From assembly GCF_014529535.1 (NCBI RefSeq), contig NW_023503555.1:5580001-5644000 (forward strand): a DNA stretch of 64,000 nucleotides, written 5' to 3'. Position 1 is the stretch's first letter; every line of letters begins with the position of its first letter. This document shows, in pieces, positions 20,324 through 30,249 of the stretch. The notes beneath the pieces are model-generated. The model did no database searches and was not told the origin of the DNA. It saw only the letters and a program-made list of their open reading frames with translations. The position numbers and the translations under genes are program-made. This DNA is from Bradysia coprophila. Its lineage: Eukaryota; Arthropoda; Insecta; Diptera; Sciaridae.

Positions 20324-20489
20324 TTCAGCTCCTTAGTTTAGAGCGACAAAAACAACGAGGACATGAACTTGCGTCACGTTACCCAATCAAGAGGTTATAA
20401 TAATCACTCATAAGTCCTATATAAGGGAAATGTGACGTAAGTCCCTATATATACTTTAGGTGACGTATTCCTAGAAGAAATCCCGCCCG

Positions 20490-22743
20490 GAACCCTAATA
20501 CGTCTACAACCCTCTAATGCGTCTGTTACCAAAATGCAAGTCAAGTTGGGCATGGTCAAATTTACTGAAAGTGTTTATTTTTTAAATTGCGCATAGCGCA
20601 ATTACGAAAGCCCGTACGAAGTACCTCTCAAATAAAACCAACAATTTACGACATTATTTTGGAAACCCAAAATTTTTTGCCAACTTTCCATTGGGTATTC
20701 AATGATTTCTACTCGATTTATGTGCAAAAAACACTTAGGGCCGAGTAGCGGCCTTAGACCAAGGGCCCAATTTTTTTTGCCACCATTCTATTCGGCATTC
20801 AATTATCTCTCAATTGAAACAACAACTAGCAAAATCGGATGAGATTTACTCGATTTATGTGCAAAAAACACTTAGGGCCGAGTAACGACCTTTGAGCCCT
20901 CCCAACAAGCCCAGGTTGCATCTTACCCAAAAACAATGTTCAGCAACTTTGTTCTACTCGTCAATACCTTTCATTTGATATATCACAAGCAGCTATTGCG
21001 TGCGTATTTCGGTAGATATCGTCGAAAGACTGAAAAACACCTATAGGGCCCTAGCTCTGGAAGGGCCGACCCTACCATGCCCATTTTCGAACTTGATCTT
21101 ACTTTTGTCGATACCAATCGGGGAAAAAAAGAATTTTGAAAAAAGGTTGTGATTTGCTCAAGCTAGAGGGGTCACAGACGGACGGACGGACGGACATTTT
21201 TAGCCCCGTACGAAGTACTGGGGGCTTATAAGATTAATATGCCGTTTGTAACACGTCGAATTGGAAGCAGACAGTAAGGGCAAAGCATTTGGTTGTGTTC
21301 ATAGATGACGAATCCGCAATAAAAAAAATGTCCGTCCGTCCGTCCGTCCGTCCGTCTGTGACCCCTCTAGCTTGAGCAAATCACAACCTTCTTTCAAAAT
21401 TCTTTTTTTCCCCGATTGGTATCGACAAAAGTAAGGTCAAGTTCGAAAATGGGCATGGTAGGGTCGGCCCCTCCAGAGCTAGGGCCCTATAGGTGTTTTT
21501 CAGTCTTTCGACGATATCTACCGAAATACGCACGCAATAGCTGCTTGTGATATATCAAATGAAAGGTATTGAGTAGAACAAAGTTGCTGAACATTGTTTT
21601 TGGGTAAGAAGCAACGCGGGCTTGTTGGGAGGGCTCAAAGGTCGTTACTCGGCCCTAAGTGTTTTTTGCACATAAATCGAGTAAATCTCATCCGATTTTG
21701 CTAGATTTAGTTTTTTATGGAAGGTAATTGAATACCGAAAAGAACGTGTCGAAAAAAGTTTCAAATTTGGGCCTTTGGACTAAGGCCGCTACTCGGCCCT
21801 AAGTGTTTTTTGCACATAAATCGAGTAAATCTCATCCGATTTTGCTAGATTTTGTTCCATTTGAGAGATAATTGAATGCCGAATAGAATGATGGCAAAAA
21901 AAGTTTCAAATTTGGGCCCTTGGACTAAGGCCGCTACTCGGCCCTAAGTGTTTTTTGCACATAAATCGAGTAAGTCTCATCCGATTTTGCTAGATTTTGT
22001 TCCATTTGAGAGATAATTGAATGCCGAATAGATTGATGGCAAAAAAAGTTTCAAATTTGGGCCCTTGGACTAAGGCCGCTACTCGGCCCTAAGTGTTTTT
22101 TGCACATAAATCGAGTAAATCTCATCCGATTTTGCTAGATTTAGTTTTTTGTGGAAGGTAATTGAATACCGAAAATAACGTGGAAAAAAAAGTTTCAAAT
22201 TTGGGCCCTTGGACTAAGGCCGCTACTCGGTGTTTTTTGCACATAAATCGAGTAAATCTCATCCGATTTTACTAGTTTTTGTTTCATTTGAGAGATAATT
22301 GAATACCCAATAGAAAGTTGGCAAAAAATTTTGGGTTTCTAAAATAATATCGTAAATTGTTGGTTTTATTTGAGAGGTACTTCGTACGGGCTTTCGTAAT
22401 TGCGCTATGCGCAATTTTAAAAATGAACACTTTCAGTAAATTTGACCATGCCCAACTTGACTTGCATTTTAGTAACAGACGCATTAGAGGGTTGCAGACG
22501 TATTAGGGTTCCGGGCGTATTACGGCTACGGACGTATTATGGTTACGGACGAAATAGGATTACGGGTCGTACGGGGCTAAGTCGCAGCAAACGCTCCGAC
22601 TGTTCTGATGCCTTGTTTTTATTGCGGATTCGTCATCTATGAACATAACCAAATGCTTTGCCCTTAGTGTCTGCTTCCAATTCGACGTGTTACAAACGGC
22701 ATATTAATCTTATAAGCCCCCAGTACTTCGTACGGGGCTAAAA
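20490..22743. mobile_element. large foldback element with tandem array (element B)
   Basis: The core, 21197-22743, is bounded by near-perfect inverted ends of about 130 bp, starting TTTTTAGCCCCGTACGAAGT on the left and ending in the complement. Inside are five tandem units of about 145 bp, starting near 21648, 21790, 21935, 22080 and 22222, with CTCGGCCCTAAGTGTTTTTT. The stretch 20490-21195 is an inverted copy of much of the interior (21330-22530), including the GACGGACGGACGG run, so the whole locus can fold into a giant hairpin. There is no transposase frame. It is a relative of element A at 2331-3600. Confidence 0.85.
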
Positions 22744-23105
22744 ATTTAATGAATTAAGGCGTTTTTATAATCAGAAAGCGTTGCGAGACGTTTCCAGCGT
22801 TGCAGACGTCACCTGTAATTTTTATCGAAATTCAATTTTCTGTGTTGATTGTTGACCGTATGATGAAAAAGAAGAACGTGATCAATATAATGTGACTGTA
22901 GTTAAATGATCCAATTTATCAGGATCTCAAAGCTTACTTTACAAATGACTAAGTGTTTCTGATAAGCGGAATGAACTAGATATTCAAGATAGCGTCGGTT
23001 GCAATTTACGTATTACAATATGCAAATGTTACACAAGTTTTCCGACGCAGACTGGCCTACAAATAAAAAACTCTCAAGTAGAACATAACATCATTCAACA
23101 GACTT

Positions 23106-23111
23106 TATAAA
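23106..23111 (+). promoter_or_regulatory. TATA box of the small secreted-protein gene
   Basis: TATAAA lies 98 bases before the start codon at 23204. Transcription would begin about 30 bases after it, giving a short 5' UTR. Confidence 0.5.
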
Positions 23112-23203
23112 GCTCGTCACTCTTAATTTAATCGCTTCATAAAGCTATATCATTCCTTCACGTCGTGTAGGTTTAATCAAAAATTGTTTAAAACGTTAAC
23201 AGA

Positions 23204-23574
23204 ATGAAGTGCTACCTCATCCTTCTACTGTGTATGCTCTTGGTACGATTAAGAACGGAAACTTAAATTAAATAAATTCAAATTTAACTAATTTCCATCT
23301 ATAGGTACCATCACAAGCCCAACTGGGTCTATGGAGGGGGAATTTGGGATCGATCATTCAAGGAAACGAGGCCAGATTTCCGCTCTGTTTTCCTTTTGGT
23401 TATCCACTTTTCACTCCTGCGCTTCCATGCTTTCAACGTGGATGGGGTAGAAGCATACGCGATGTGAATGTGCCGTGTCTTCCGCCTATTATTGATGAAA
23501 GGATAGTGCCTCCTTGCCTTGGACCGTATGTTGTTATTACTAATCGGTACGTCAGTGGTTTCAACTGGTATTGA
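23204..23574 (+). CDS. small secreted protein, family unknown
   Basis: Two exons, 23204-23242 and 23305-23574, join in phase 0 across a 62-base intron and give 102 residues. Residues 1-18 (MKCYLILLLCMLLVPSQA) are a textbook signal peptide with likely cleavage after SQA. The mature part is about 84 residues, rich in Pro, Phe and Gly, with four Cys (in PLCFPFGYP, LPCFQRGW, VPCLPP and PPCLGP), and ends in FNWY. I do not recognise the family. A TATA box upstream and ATTAAA at 23610 support a real compact gene. It could be a cuticle, salivary, seminal or defence peptide, but the sequence does not decide which. Confidence 0.65.
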
Positions 23575-23738
23575 ACGTTCGTAAACGTGTTACTTGCTGT
23601 TGTATAGTTATTAAAGCAAATATGTGATTATGAAATTGCTTTACGTTTATTGGAACGAAATGGTGTAGTAGTATTTTACATTTGGGAACTTTCTCAAATT
23701 TTCCACTTCGCTATCGAACATGTCACATCGCAAACACG

Positions 23739-24266
23739 GTGGGGCTGAACGAACTTTAAATAAACATGTCGACTTCCATCTTGGTTCTTTTCATAGCTGA
23801 GTATAGAAGCAGCCCAAGTTCACCGAGGGTAGCAAAAAAGTGGCTTTTCTGAAAATGTACCAAAACAGACCACTTTCAAAAAATTTTTATTGCCATTTGA
23901 AAGAGCACATAACTCTAGTCTAGAAACGCTATTAAAGTGCTGGATCGGGAACTTCGTCGAGGAGGCATCACTCCTTGAAGAGGTGGAATTTTCGACTTTC
24001 AGCTTCTATTGCTCTGCGACCAAATGACCGAGAGCAATAATTTTTACATGGTTGTTCTTAGAATTTGTCCCTCTACCGATTCCAGTTTCAAACACTGGTC
24101 CAGCAACTTCCGCGGAGCCAGGCGACGATATTCCTAGTTCTCAGAAACGGCTCAGCGGTTGCGCCTGCAACATGTGCCATTGGATAGTACACGCCTCCCC
24201 TAACTCAGCTATGAAAAGAACCGAGATGGAAGTCGACATGTTTATTTAAAGTTCGTTCAGCCCCAC
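23739..24266. repeat. inverted-repeat element, arms about 65 bp
   Basis: The left arm starts GTGGGGCTGAACGAACTTTA and the right arm ends in its complement, AAGTTCGTTCAGCCCCAC. The arms extend through AACATGTCGACTTCCATCT and its complement to the complementary pair CATAGCTGAG and CTCAGCTATG. About 400 bp lie inside without a recognised gene. Confidence 0.75.
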
Positions 24267-24381
24267 AGTGCAAAGAGAATAGCTGTGTGAACTTTTCATG
24301 TGTACTTCCTCCATCCACGATAGATTTGTGATTTTTTTTACTTAGGCTGCGTACTTTCAAACCTGCCACAAACGGCTATTC

Positions 24382-24526
24382 ATCTGTTATCGATAACGAC
24401 GACCAAAATAATGAAAAGCTCTGGGTAATATGGTCCTTTATATGGTAAAAAGCGTGTTAAAAACATTGAAGTACAAGATTTGAAATCAACAGATTAAAAA
24501 CAATTTGATCGATGGAAGTAATAGAC
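24382..24526. repeat. MITE with ATCTGTTA ends, reverse copy
   Basis: It opens ATCTGTTATCGATAACG and closes GGAAGTAATAGAC. The order of the inner segments is reversed relative to most other copies. Confidence 0.65.
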
Positions 24527-25445
24527 CAGATAATAACCAGCCTTGGGAAATTACGGATCTCGACTTTCAAGTGAATTCATTTTCATAATGTTGCCATTTT
24601 CTTATTTTTTGTGACTAATGTTGGTACACCTGCTAAGTTTGTATGGAATCGAATTCGTCTCACCACTAGCTGCAATTTGACTCAAACGAATTGCGCACTG
24701 CGGATTTGCAATACCTTCAGTGTTTATATGCTTTGAATGAAACTGTGTATTAGTTGTCGATACGGTTAGTTGCTTTTTACGTATATTCAGGTCCAGGCTG
24801 GCCTGACAGTGTCTTTCATTTTTTAGTTAAAATTGCTATATTGACACCTTCAATTAAATCTTGCGTCTCTTTCGACTAAATCTTACCTTCATGTTACCGT
24901 CAGTTAGGGTGTTTTGCCCTGTCTATATTTACTGCAAGCATTACAGACGACAAAATGAGGAAACTGGGCAAAAATAGTGATGTCGCTCGTGTTCAATTTT
25001 AATTTCAACTGAGAGTGGCAGAGAGAGAGAGACTGACAGTCAATGATTTTCAACTTCAGTGAATTATTACAATTATCACGAAAAGGAATTTGTATCGTTC
25101 ACGATTGTAAATTGCTTAGTTGTCGGTTGGCCAGACTGCCAATTACTCTTAAATACTAATTACCCTGCCATATTTCTACTTTTTCGCCTCAAAAAATTTA
25201 AGGCTTTGAATCAAACCAGATTCAGGCTGGGTGATATTACTTTTCAAAAATTAAGTGATTTGACCTGACCTGAAATTGCAGGTCGAACTTGTTTTTTTTT
25301 TACCGCGGTTGCTCAAACTTAAATTCCCTATGATCGTTAAAAATAAGTGAAGTTAAGGCACCACTTACATCATTTCTCAGTAGGATGAATTGAAGGCAAT
25401 GCTGCTACGGAATAACTTTCATTGTCAGCAGTTACCATTTTACAT
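24527..25445. other. intergenic, nothing recognised
   Basis: AT-rich sequence 3' of the minus-strand UTP23 gene. There is a GA dinucleotide run near 25022-25030. No open frame here resembles a known family. Confidence 0.4.
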
Positions 25446-26340
25446 TCAATTTTTATTCAACGACAACAGGTGCTCTTTAACATGTTTCGGCGTTTTCTTT
25501 CTACTCCTCGAGCGTTGTTTCTTCGCGATCAGTTTATCCTTGACACCCGACAAATCATTACCTTTCCCCACTCCCTCGGCACCTTTCTTCTTCTTCTTTT
25601 TACAGGACAGTGGATTCGGTTGTTTCTTCTTGAATTTCTTCTTTTTCACCGGTACTGCATCCGTATCTTCGACACCTTCACTCCTTTTCATTGCCTTTAA
25701 CTTATTCACATCGACCTCTCCGAAATTGACTGTCTTGCCAATTTTCTTATCGGACGACTTTCGGCTCGCCTCAGACGGTTGTTCCAGCACTGGTGTCCGT
25801 TTATGCAGATACATGATTGGTTGTCCGGGTTTCGAGCGTAATTTGTCTTGTAAATCTCGGTCTTGAGTGGCTATGATGTAGTTGTTGCCTTTGATCTGAA
25901 AATTACCGACTGAATGAAAAGCATTTACGTAGAAGACCACTCGCCCTTCATACCATTGCCAGCATACAATCAGCTCCAGATATCGGTTTTTTGTCGTGGC
26001 CACACTTGTGAACCAAAAACTTTTTCACAATTTGTGTGGCGCCTTGAATCTGTGGTCCCAAACTCTCCGCTTCCATTATGATGCATTGTGTAGTCACCAG
26101 CCGCAACTCAGACTGTAAATATTTCGGCAGTTGCTCATTGATATCGATCTGAAACTGATTTACCGAAAGAAACATTAGGTTATGACTGTGCGCGGTTGTT
26201 GTGAGATTGAGTTCTGTTACCTGTAGAGCGACCTGACAAAATGTTGCGTCGACAATTATTTGAAATGGTTCTCTGAACTTGAAATTGTTTTTGTAGAAGC
26301 TTAATGCTCGTTGCGCCTTTTTGTATCGTGCGATTTTCAT
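25446..26340 (-). CDS. UTP23: rRNA-processing protein UTP23 homologue
   Basis: UTP23 is a nucleolar factor of the small-subunit processome that is needed for early 18S rRNA cleavage steps. The exons 26340-26221, 26148-25954 and 25895-25446 join in phase 0 and give 254 residues (the human protein has about 249). The N-terminal PIN-like domain shows MKIARYKKAQRALSFYKNNF, FREPFQIIVDATFCQVAL, NEQLPKYL and IIATQDRDL, all expected. Cys and His in TTQC, HKCGH and GADC recall the family's zinc site. The C-terminal third is a Lys-rich nucleolar-type tail including PNPLSCKKKKKK, which also has a counterpart in human UTP23. The introns are 72 and 58 bases. The start is the only ATG that keeps the conserved N-terminus. 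Confidence 0.96.
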
Positions 26341-27134
26341 GGTTTTAACTTCTGCAATCGACGAGGACTGATTTTTTGTTTACTTTTTACACATATTGAA
26401 ACGTCAAATCTGTCAAACGTAACCATGTGCCGTATGTGTCATTGTGTGTATGTGTCATTGGGTGCGTTTCAAGTTATTTTGTAGAAAACCAACAAAAAAA
26501 TAAATTATGCGCGGGAGGAAACACTTTATGAATTCGTGGTTATCTGTTCTTTCAGAACGTAGGTTTCCTGGTCCTCCTGTTAGTTGCAATTTCTCACACT
26601 ATATTGTGCATTTTAGATGTAGTTGCGATTGTTACTGGCTCAAGTTATTTGAAATACTAAATCCGGTTTTGAATTCTTTAATCTGGACATCAAAGTACAA
26701 GCCTTGTCATTCGATACTTGCATCAAAATATCGCCCAAAACCACTTACAGTGGAGGTGTGACGTAAGCCCTTTTATGCACTTACAAAAGAAGTGATATCG
26801 GTGAAGGTGACGCTTACCTTAGACTAAGACGCTTACAGCTTCGAATCGCAAAAAAACGCTCCACAAATGGCGGTCATGCGGAATTTTTTTACAATTTTTT
26901 TTTAGTTTGTTAGGACTTGCGTCACGGCACTTCACTAACGTAGGGCCATGATCTCTAGGTATCGATGCAACTCGGGTATTTTATAGCACTAGATATTGAT
27001 TGTCAACCCGAGACGAAGGCAAGGTTTACAAGACATCATTTTATGCAAGTCAGTAAGCGAATTCCTCGCGATCATTAACAAAACATAAAGCCAAAATTTC
27101 CATTGACAAAAAAAAAAAATCGATGAATTCGTGA
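26341..27134. other. intergenic upstream of UTP23, no gene seen
   Basis: It contains the UTP23 5' region on the minus strand and a GTGTCATTGTGTGTATGTGTC stretch near 26437. Open frames here have no family resemblance. Confidence 0.4.
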
Positions 27135-27242
27135 GGTGTTAGGGAATCTCGCGCCGCGTCATTCACAATAACATCTTACTTATACAAAATGTGTCAAAAT
27201 GTGAATTATTGTGAATGACGCAGCGCGAGATTCGTAGCAACC
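27135..27242. mobile_element. palindromic MITE (GGTGTTAGG ends), copy 1
   Basis: The arms are GGTGTTAGGGAATCTCGCGC and the complement of GGTTGCTACGAATCTCGCGC, giving 108 bp that folds almost end to end. The flanking octamers ATTCGTGA and CTTCTTAA agree at five of eight bases, so any duplication is worn. Confidence 0.8.
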
Positions 27243-27420
27243 CTTCTTAAGTCTTTTCTGTCTACTTTCGACAAAATATTTCGAGAAAATTTCACGAAAA
27301 TCAAGATTTTTTCTGGAAAATCTTTAGACATATCATACCTGGACATGAAATTACGAACAGGATTACGTAAAATTTGCCTATATGTGTTGGTGAAAAACTC
27401 TACGTAAAATTGAACGAAAT

Positions 27421-27540
27421 GGTGTTAGGGAATCTCGCGCCGCGTCATTCACAATAACTCACAAAGTGACATCTTCCTTATACAAAATGTGTCAAAATGT
27501 GAATTATTGTGAATGACGCGGCGCGAGATTCCTAGCAGCC
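27421..27540. mobile_element. palindromic MITE (GGTGTTAGG ends), copy 2 with exact target duplication
   Basis: A 120-bp near-palindrome flanked on both sides by AACGAAAT, a perfect 8-bp target-site duplication. It matches the copies at 27135 and 55889. An 8-bp duplication fits hAT- or Merlin-type transposases; the GG start leans towards Merlin but does not prove it. Confidence 0.88.
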
Positions 27541-27950
27541 AACGAAATGTGAATGTTATACAAACTGGTGTTGACCACATTTTGTCGTACGAAATACCAG
27601 TCTAGGTGTGATTTGTGTAAAGGAAAATGAAGAACATTACGGGGAAATGAAAATGAAAATTTTCTCGAACATTTTTCGGTTTCGTTAATTTTCTCAATTT
27701 CAAGAAAATTCATAAAAGTTCAATAAAATGGAAAAAATTCTAGAAAATCAAGAAAAAAACTCAAAGGCAGACAGTGGTTGTGAATGAAGGCAATACATCA
27801 CTAAATGATGGACAAGAAAATGTTTTTACGCGAAATTGAACGCAGGCGGCTTAACTATAGAATTCACTGACTTAATTTCGTTATAGTGCTGTACGCCTTA
27901 TGTGTGAGATTTCTAATACGAGCCGCAGCCGAATACAGCTAGGTATAAAT

Positions 27951-28221
27951 CAAGGTAAATATAGTGAGGAGGTAATGCCATTCAGACGCGCGGCCTACCA
28001 CATAAGTTCGATGCCAATGACATCTTTTTTTTAAAATGGTTGACTACGATTTACTTGTATTTCACAAAAATATTTTCGCTATCACACAACAGATGGCCCG
28101 ACTTTCTATTCCATTTTATGCTTTCAAGGAATGGATGAGATGGCGTTTGTATCGAACTTTCGTGCCACCGCACATCTGATTCGGTTATATATGGTATTAC
28201 CTCCTCACTATATTTACCTTG
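27951..28221. mobile_element. hAT-like MITE, CAAGG ends, 271 bp
   Basis: The terminal inverted repeats start CAAGGTAAATATAGTGAGGA and run about 31 bp. The flanks GTATAAAT and GTATAAAC form an 8-bp duplication with one mismatch. A CA start, TG end and 8-bp duplication suit the hAT superfamily. The interior matches the left part of the element at 14074. Confidence 0.85.
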
Positions 28222-28229
28222 GTATAAAC

Positions 28230-30249
28230 GATAAATGTCTGGATCATCTCAATTAGTGAGTGTACCGCGGCAATAACTTAAAACAACTGAGTTCAATTGT
28301 TGGCTTTACAAATTTATTTATATTTTTCATTCATTACAATCGATAATTTTGTATAAATATTGGAAAGATGTTAGCGACATTACAATAAAGCTGACAATTC
28401 GTACAGTGCATTCGGTTGTCTGTAAAAAAAATGTTGCAGAGATTCATTCATCAAATAAGCTTTTTTTAATCGTCTAACATCTTCCGTTAATAAGTTTTCG
28501 TTACTTACACGTGACAATGGCAATGTAAGTAAAATTTCGATTTAAATTTCGAAATTTTTAGTTTTTGTTTTTTATATAAAATTCAATGATGAACACTCAT
28601 TCCAATGCATACTAGTAGAGGGCATTTTATGCGATGCACATTTTTTTCTTCTCGTCTATAAAATCTATTCTCAACATAATTAAAATTTGAAAATTAAAAA
28701 TAAAAATTAAAAAAAAAAATGGACGAAATTAATATCAATTTTCTTACAGAAAAGTATTTCTCTTTTACCTTCAGCAAACAGAATAACAGTTGAAAATATA
28801 TAACGCGAAAATTCTACAAAATATTAACAAATTCATGGTTCGGAAACTTAAATCGAATTAATAGAAAAAAAAGAAAAGAAAAATTCCTCCTAAGCGTAAT
28901 ACATGAGATGAACACACGTTGATTGTTTTTTTACCATTTAATAGTTTTAAACATAATCGTACAATCTATAGTTGTCATTTCTATGGAAAGCTGAGTAATT
29001 TTTGTCACCTAATATGTGCTACGTTTAGAACCCTTCTCAGACGGGTTTACAACTTTTGAAGAAATAGATTTTGAGTCGTTCTACTTTGAACCAGTGCCTG
29101 TTTTTGTGAAATCGATTCATGAAAACTCTCAAATTAAGAATTTCGGTAGTTTTTGAATAAAATTCTTGAAACTCTCAGGTAGTTCCCGAATTCCTGTAAA
29201 TTTTTGAAAATTCTTGAGATTCTAAAATTTAAGAATTTTTAAGAATTTAAACTTCAAAAACCCGGAAATCCTTGAAAACTACAGAAATTCTTGGAAACTT
29301 TCGAAAAAATTCCGAAAATAGGCACTGGTTTCAAAGAACTCGATACCGACGGTATGCCGTCTGTGAAAGGTTGATCATTTTTTAAAAACATTTATTATGT
29401 CTCCAATGGATATAATTCCCATATTCAGGGTAAATGATTCCATCTTACGTGAACTGTTTTTTAAGATTTCTAAATAATTCCAGGTCGCACACTTGAGAAA
29501 ACGATTCGCGAGACCTGAGTGTTAATGTTTGTTAACAGAGTAGTCTCAAATGTCTTATGTAAAAACAATTTTTTTTTACCTCTTTCATGACAATACTGTT
29601 TTATTGTCACAATAGCTACATTAGGCACTGAAGTGGAACGATTGAAGAATTTAACTACCACAACTATGTCAAGTTGAAAACATTTCGTCTATTTGTGAGT
29701 GGGGAAATCATTGCAGTTGCAACTCTGTTTTCTAGCGTGCAACTTGCATTTTCGTGTTTATTTCTTACAACAATTTTCTTCTCGTTCAACTCTCTTATGT
29801 AGGTTCCCTCTCGTCTATTCGTTGTGTCTGTCGTCTCCTTCTATTAGATTCAAAGAATTCACTAGAGTATTATGAAGTTGTGATGATGGAAGAGCAATAA
29901 AATTCTGAGAATTTAATGAAAAGAGACAACGTCTGAAAATAAGCCATGTTTAACCGAATAGAAATCATCAAACTGAGTGTAACTGACGTATTCTCAATTT
30001 TTCAATAACTTTTTTTGAGATTTGCTTCTTCGAATTTGGGGCAATGTTATAGTTTGTTAACCCTTGTTATCAGACTGTTAATCAGTTGGAATTTTCATGG
30101 TGACAATGTTCGAATATATATCCTCCTGCGTGTACGTTATACCGTTGTAGGCAAATGACTAAATCTAATTTTTGTTTTTCTCTTGTAAATTTATCCTTAA
30201 TCTAGTCCTTCGAATAGGGGGTCTTTTTTACGCTTCCGTATTATTGTGT
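28230..30249. other. 3' side of the MAGUK gene, AT-rich, no coding exon seen
   Basis: This 2-kb stretch follows the MAGUK stop codon on the minus strand and likely includes its 3' UTR. Between 29090 and 29330 there is a worn hairpin bounded by CCAGTGCCTG and AGGCACTGG with an AATTTTTGAAAATTC-like interior. Similar AT-rich pieces are at 27640, 32590, 34300, 50400 and 61215. Confidence 0.4.

Noticed and set aside
21176..21360. GACGG and CCGTC runs as an independent microsatellite or CRISPR-like array
   Set aside because: They are the two arms of the foldback element and lack spacers; element A has the same run at the same place.
25390..25866. 158-codon plus-strand frame rich in Phe
   Set aside because: It is the complement of the Lys-rich tail of UTP23.
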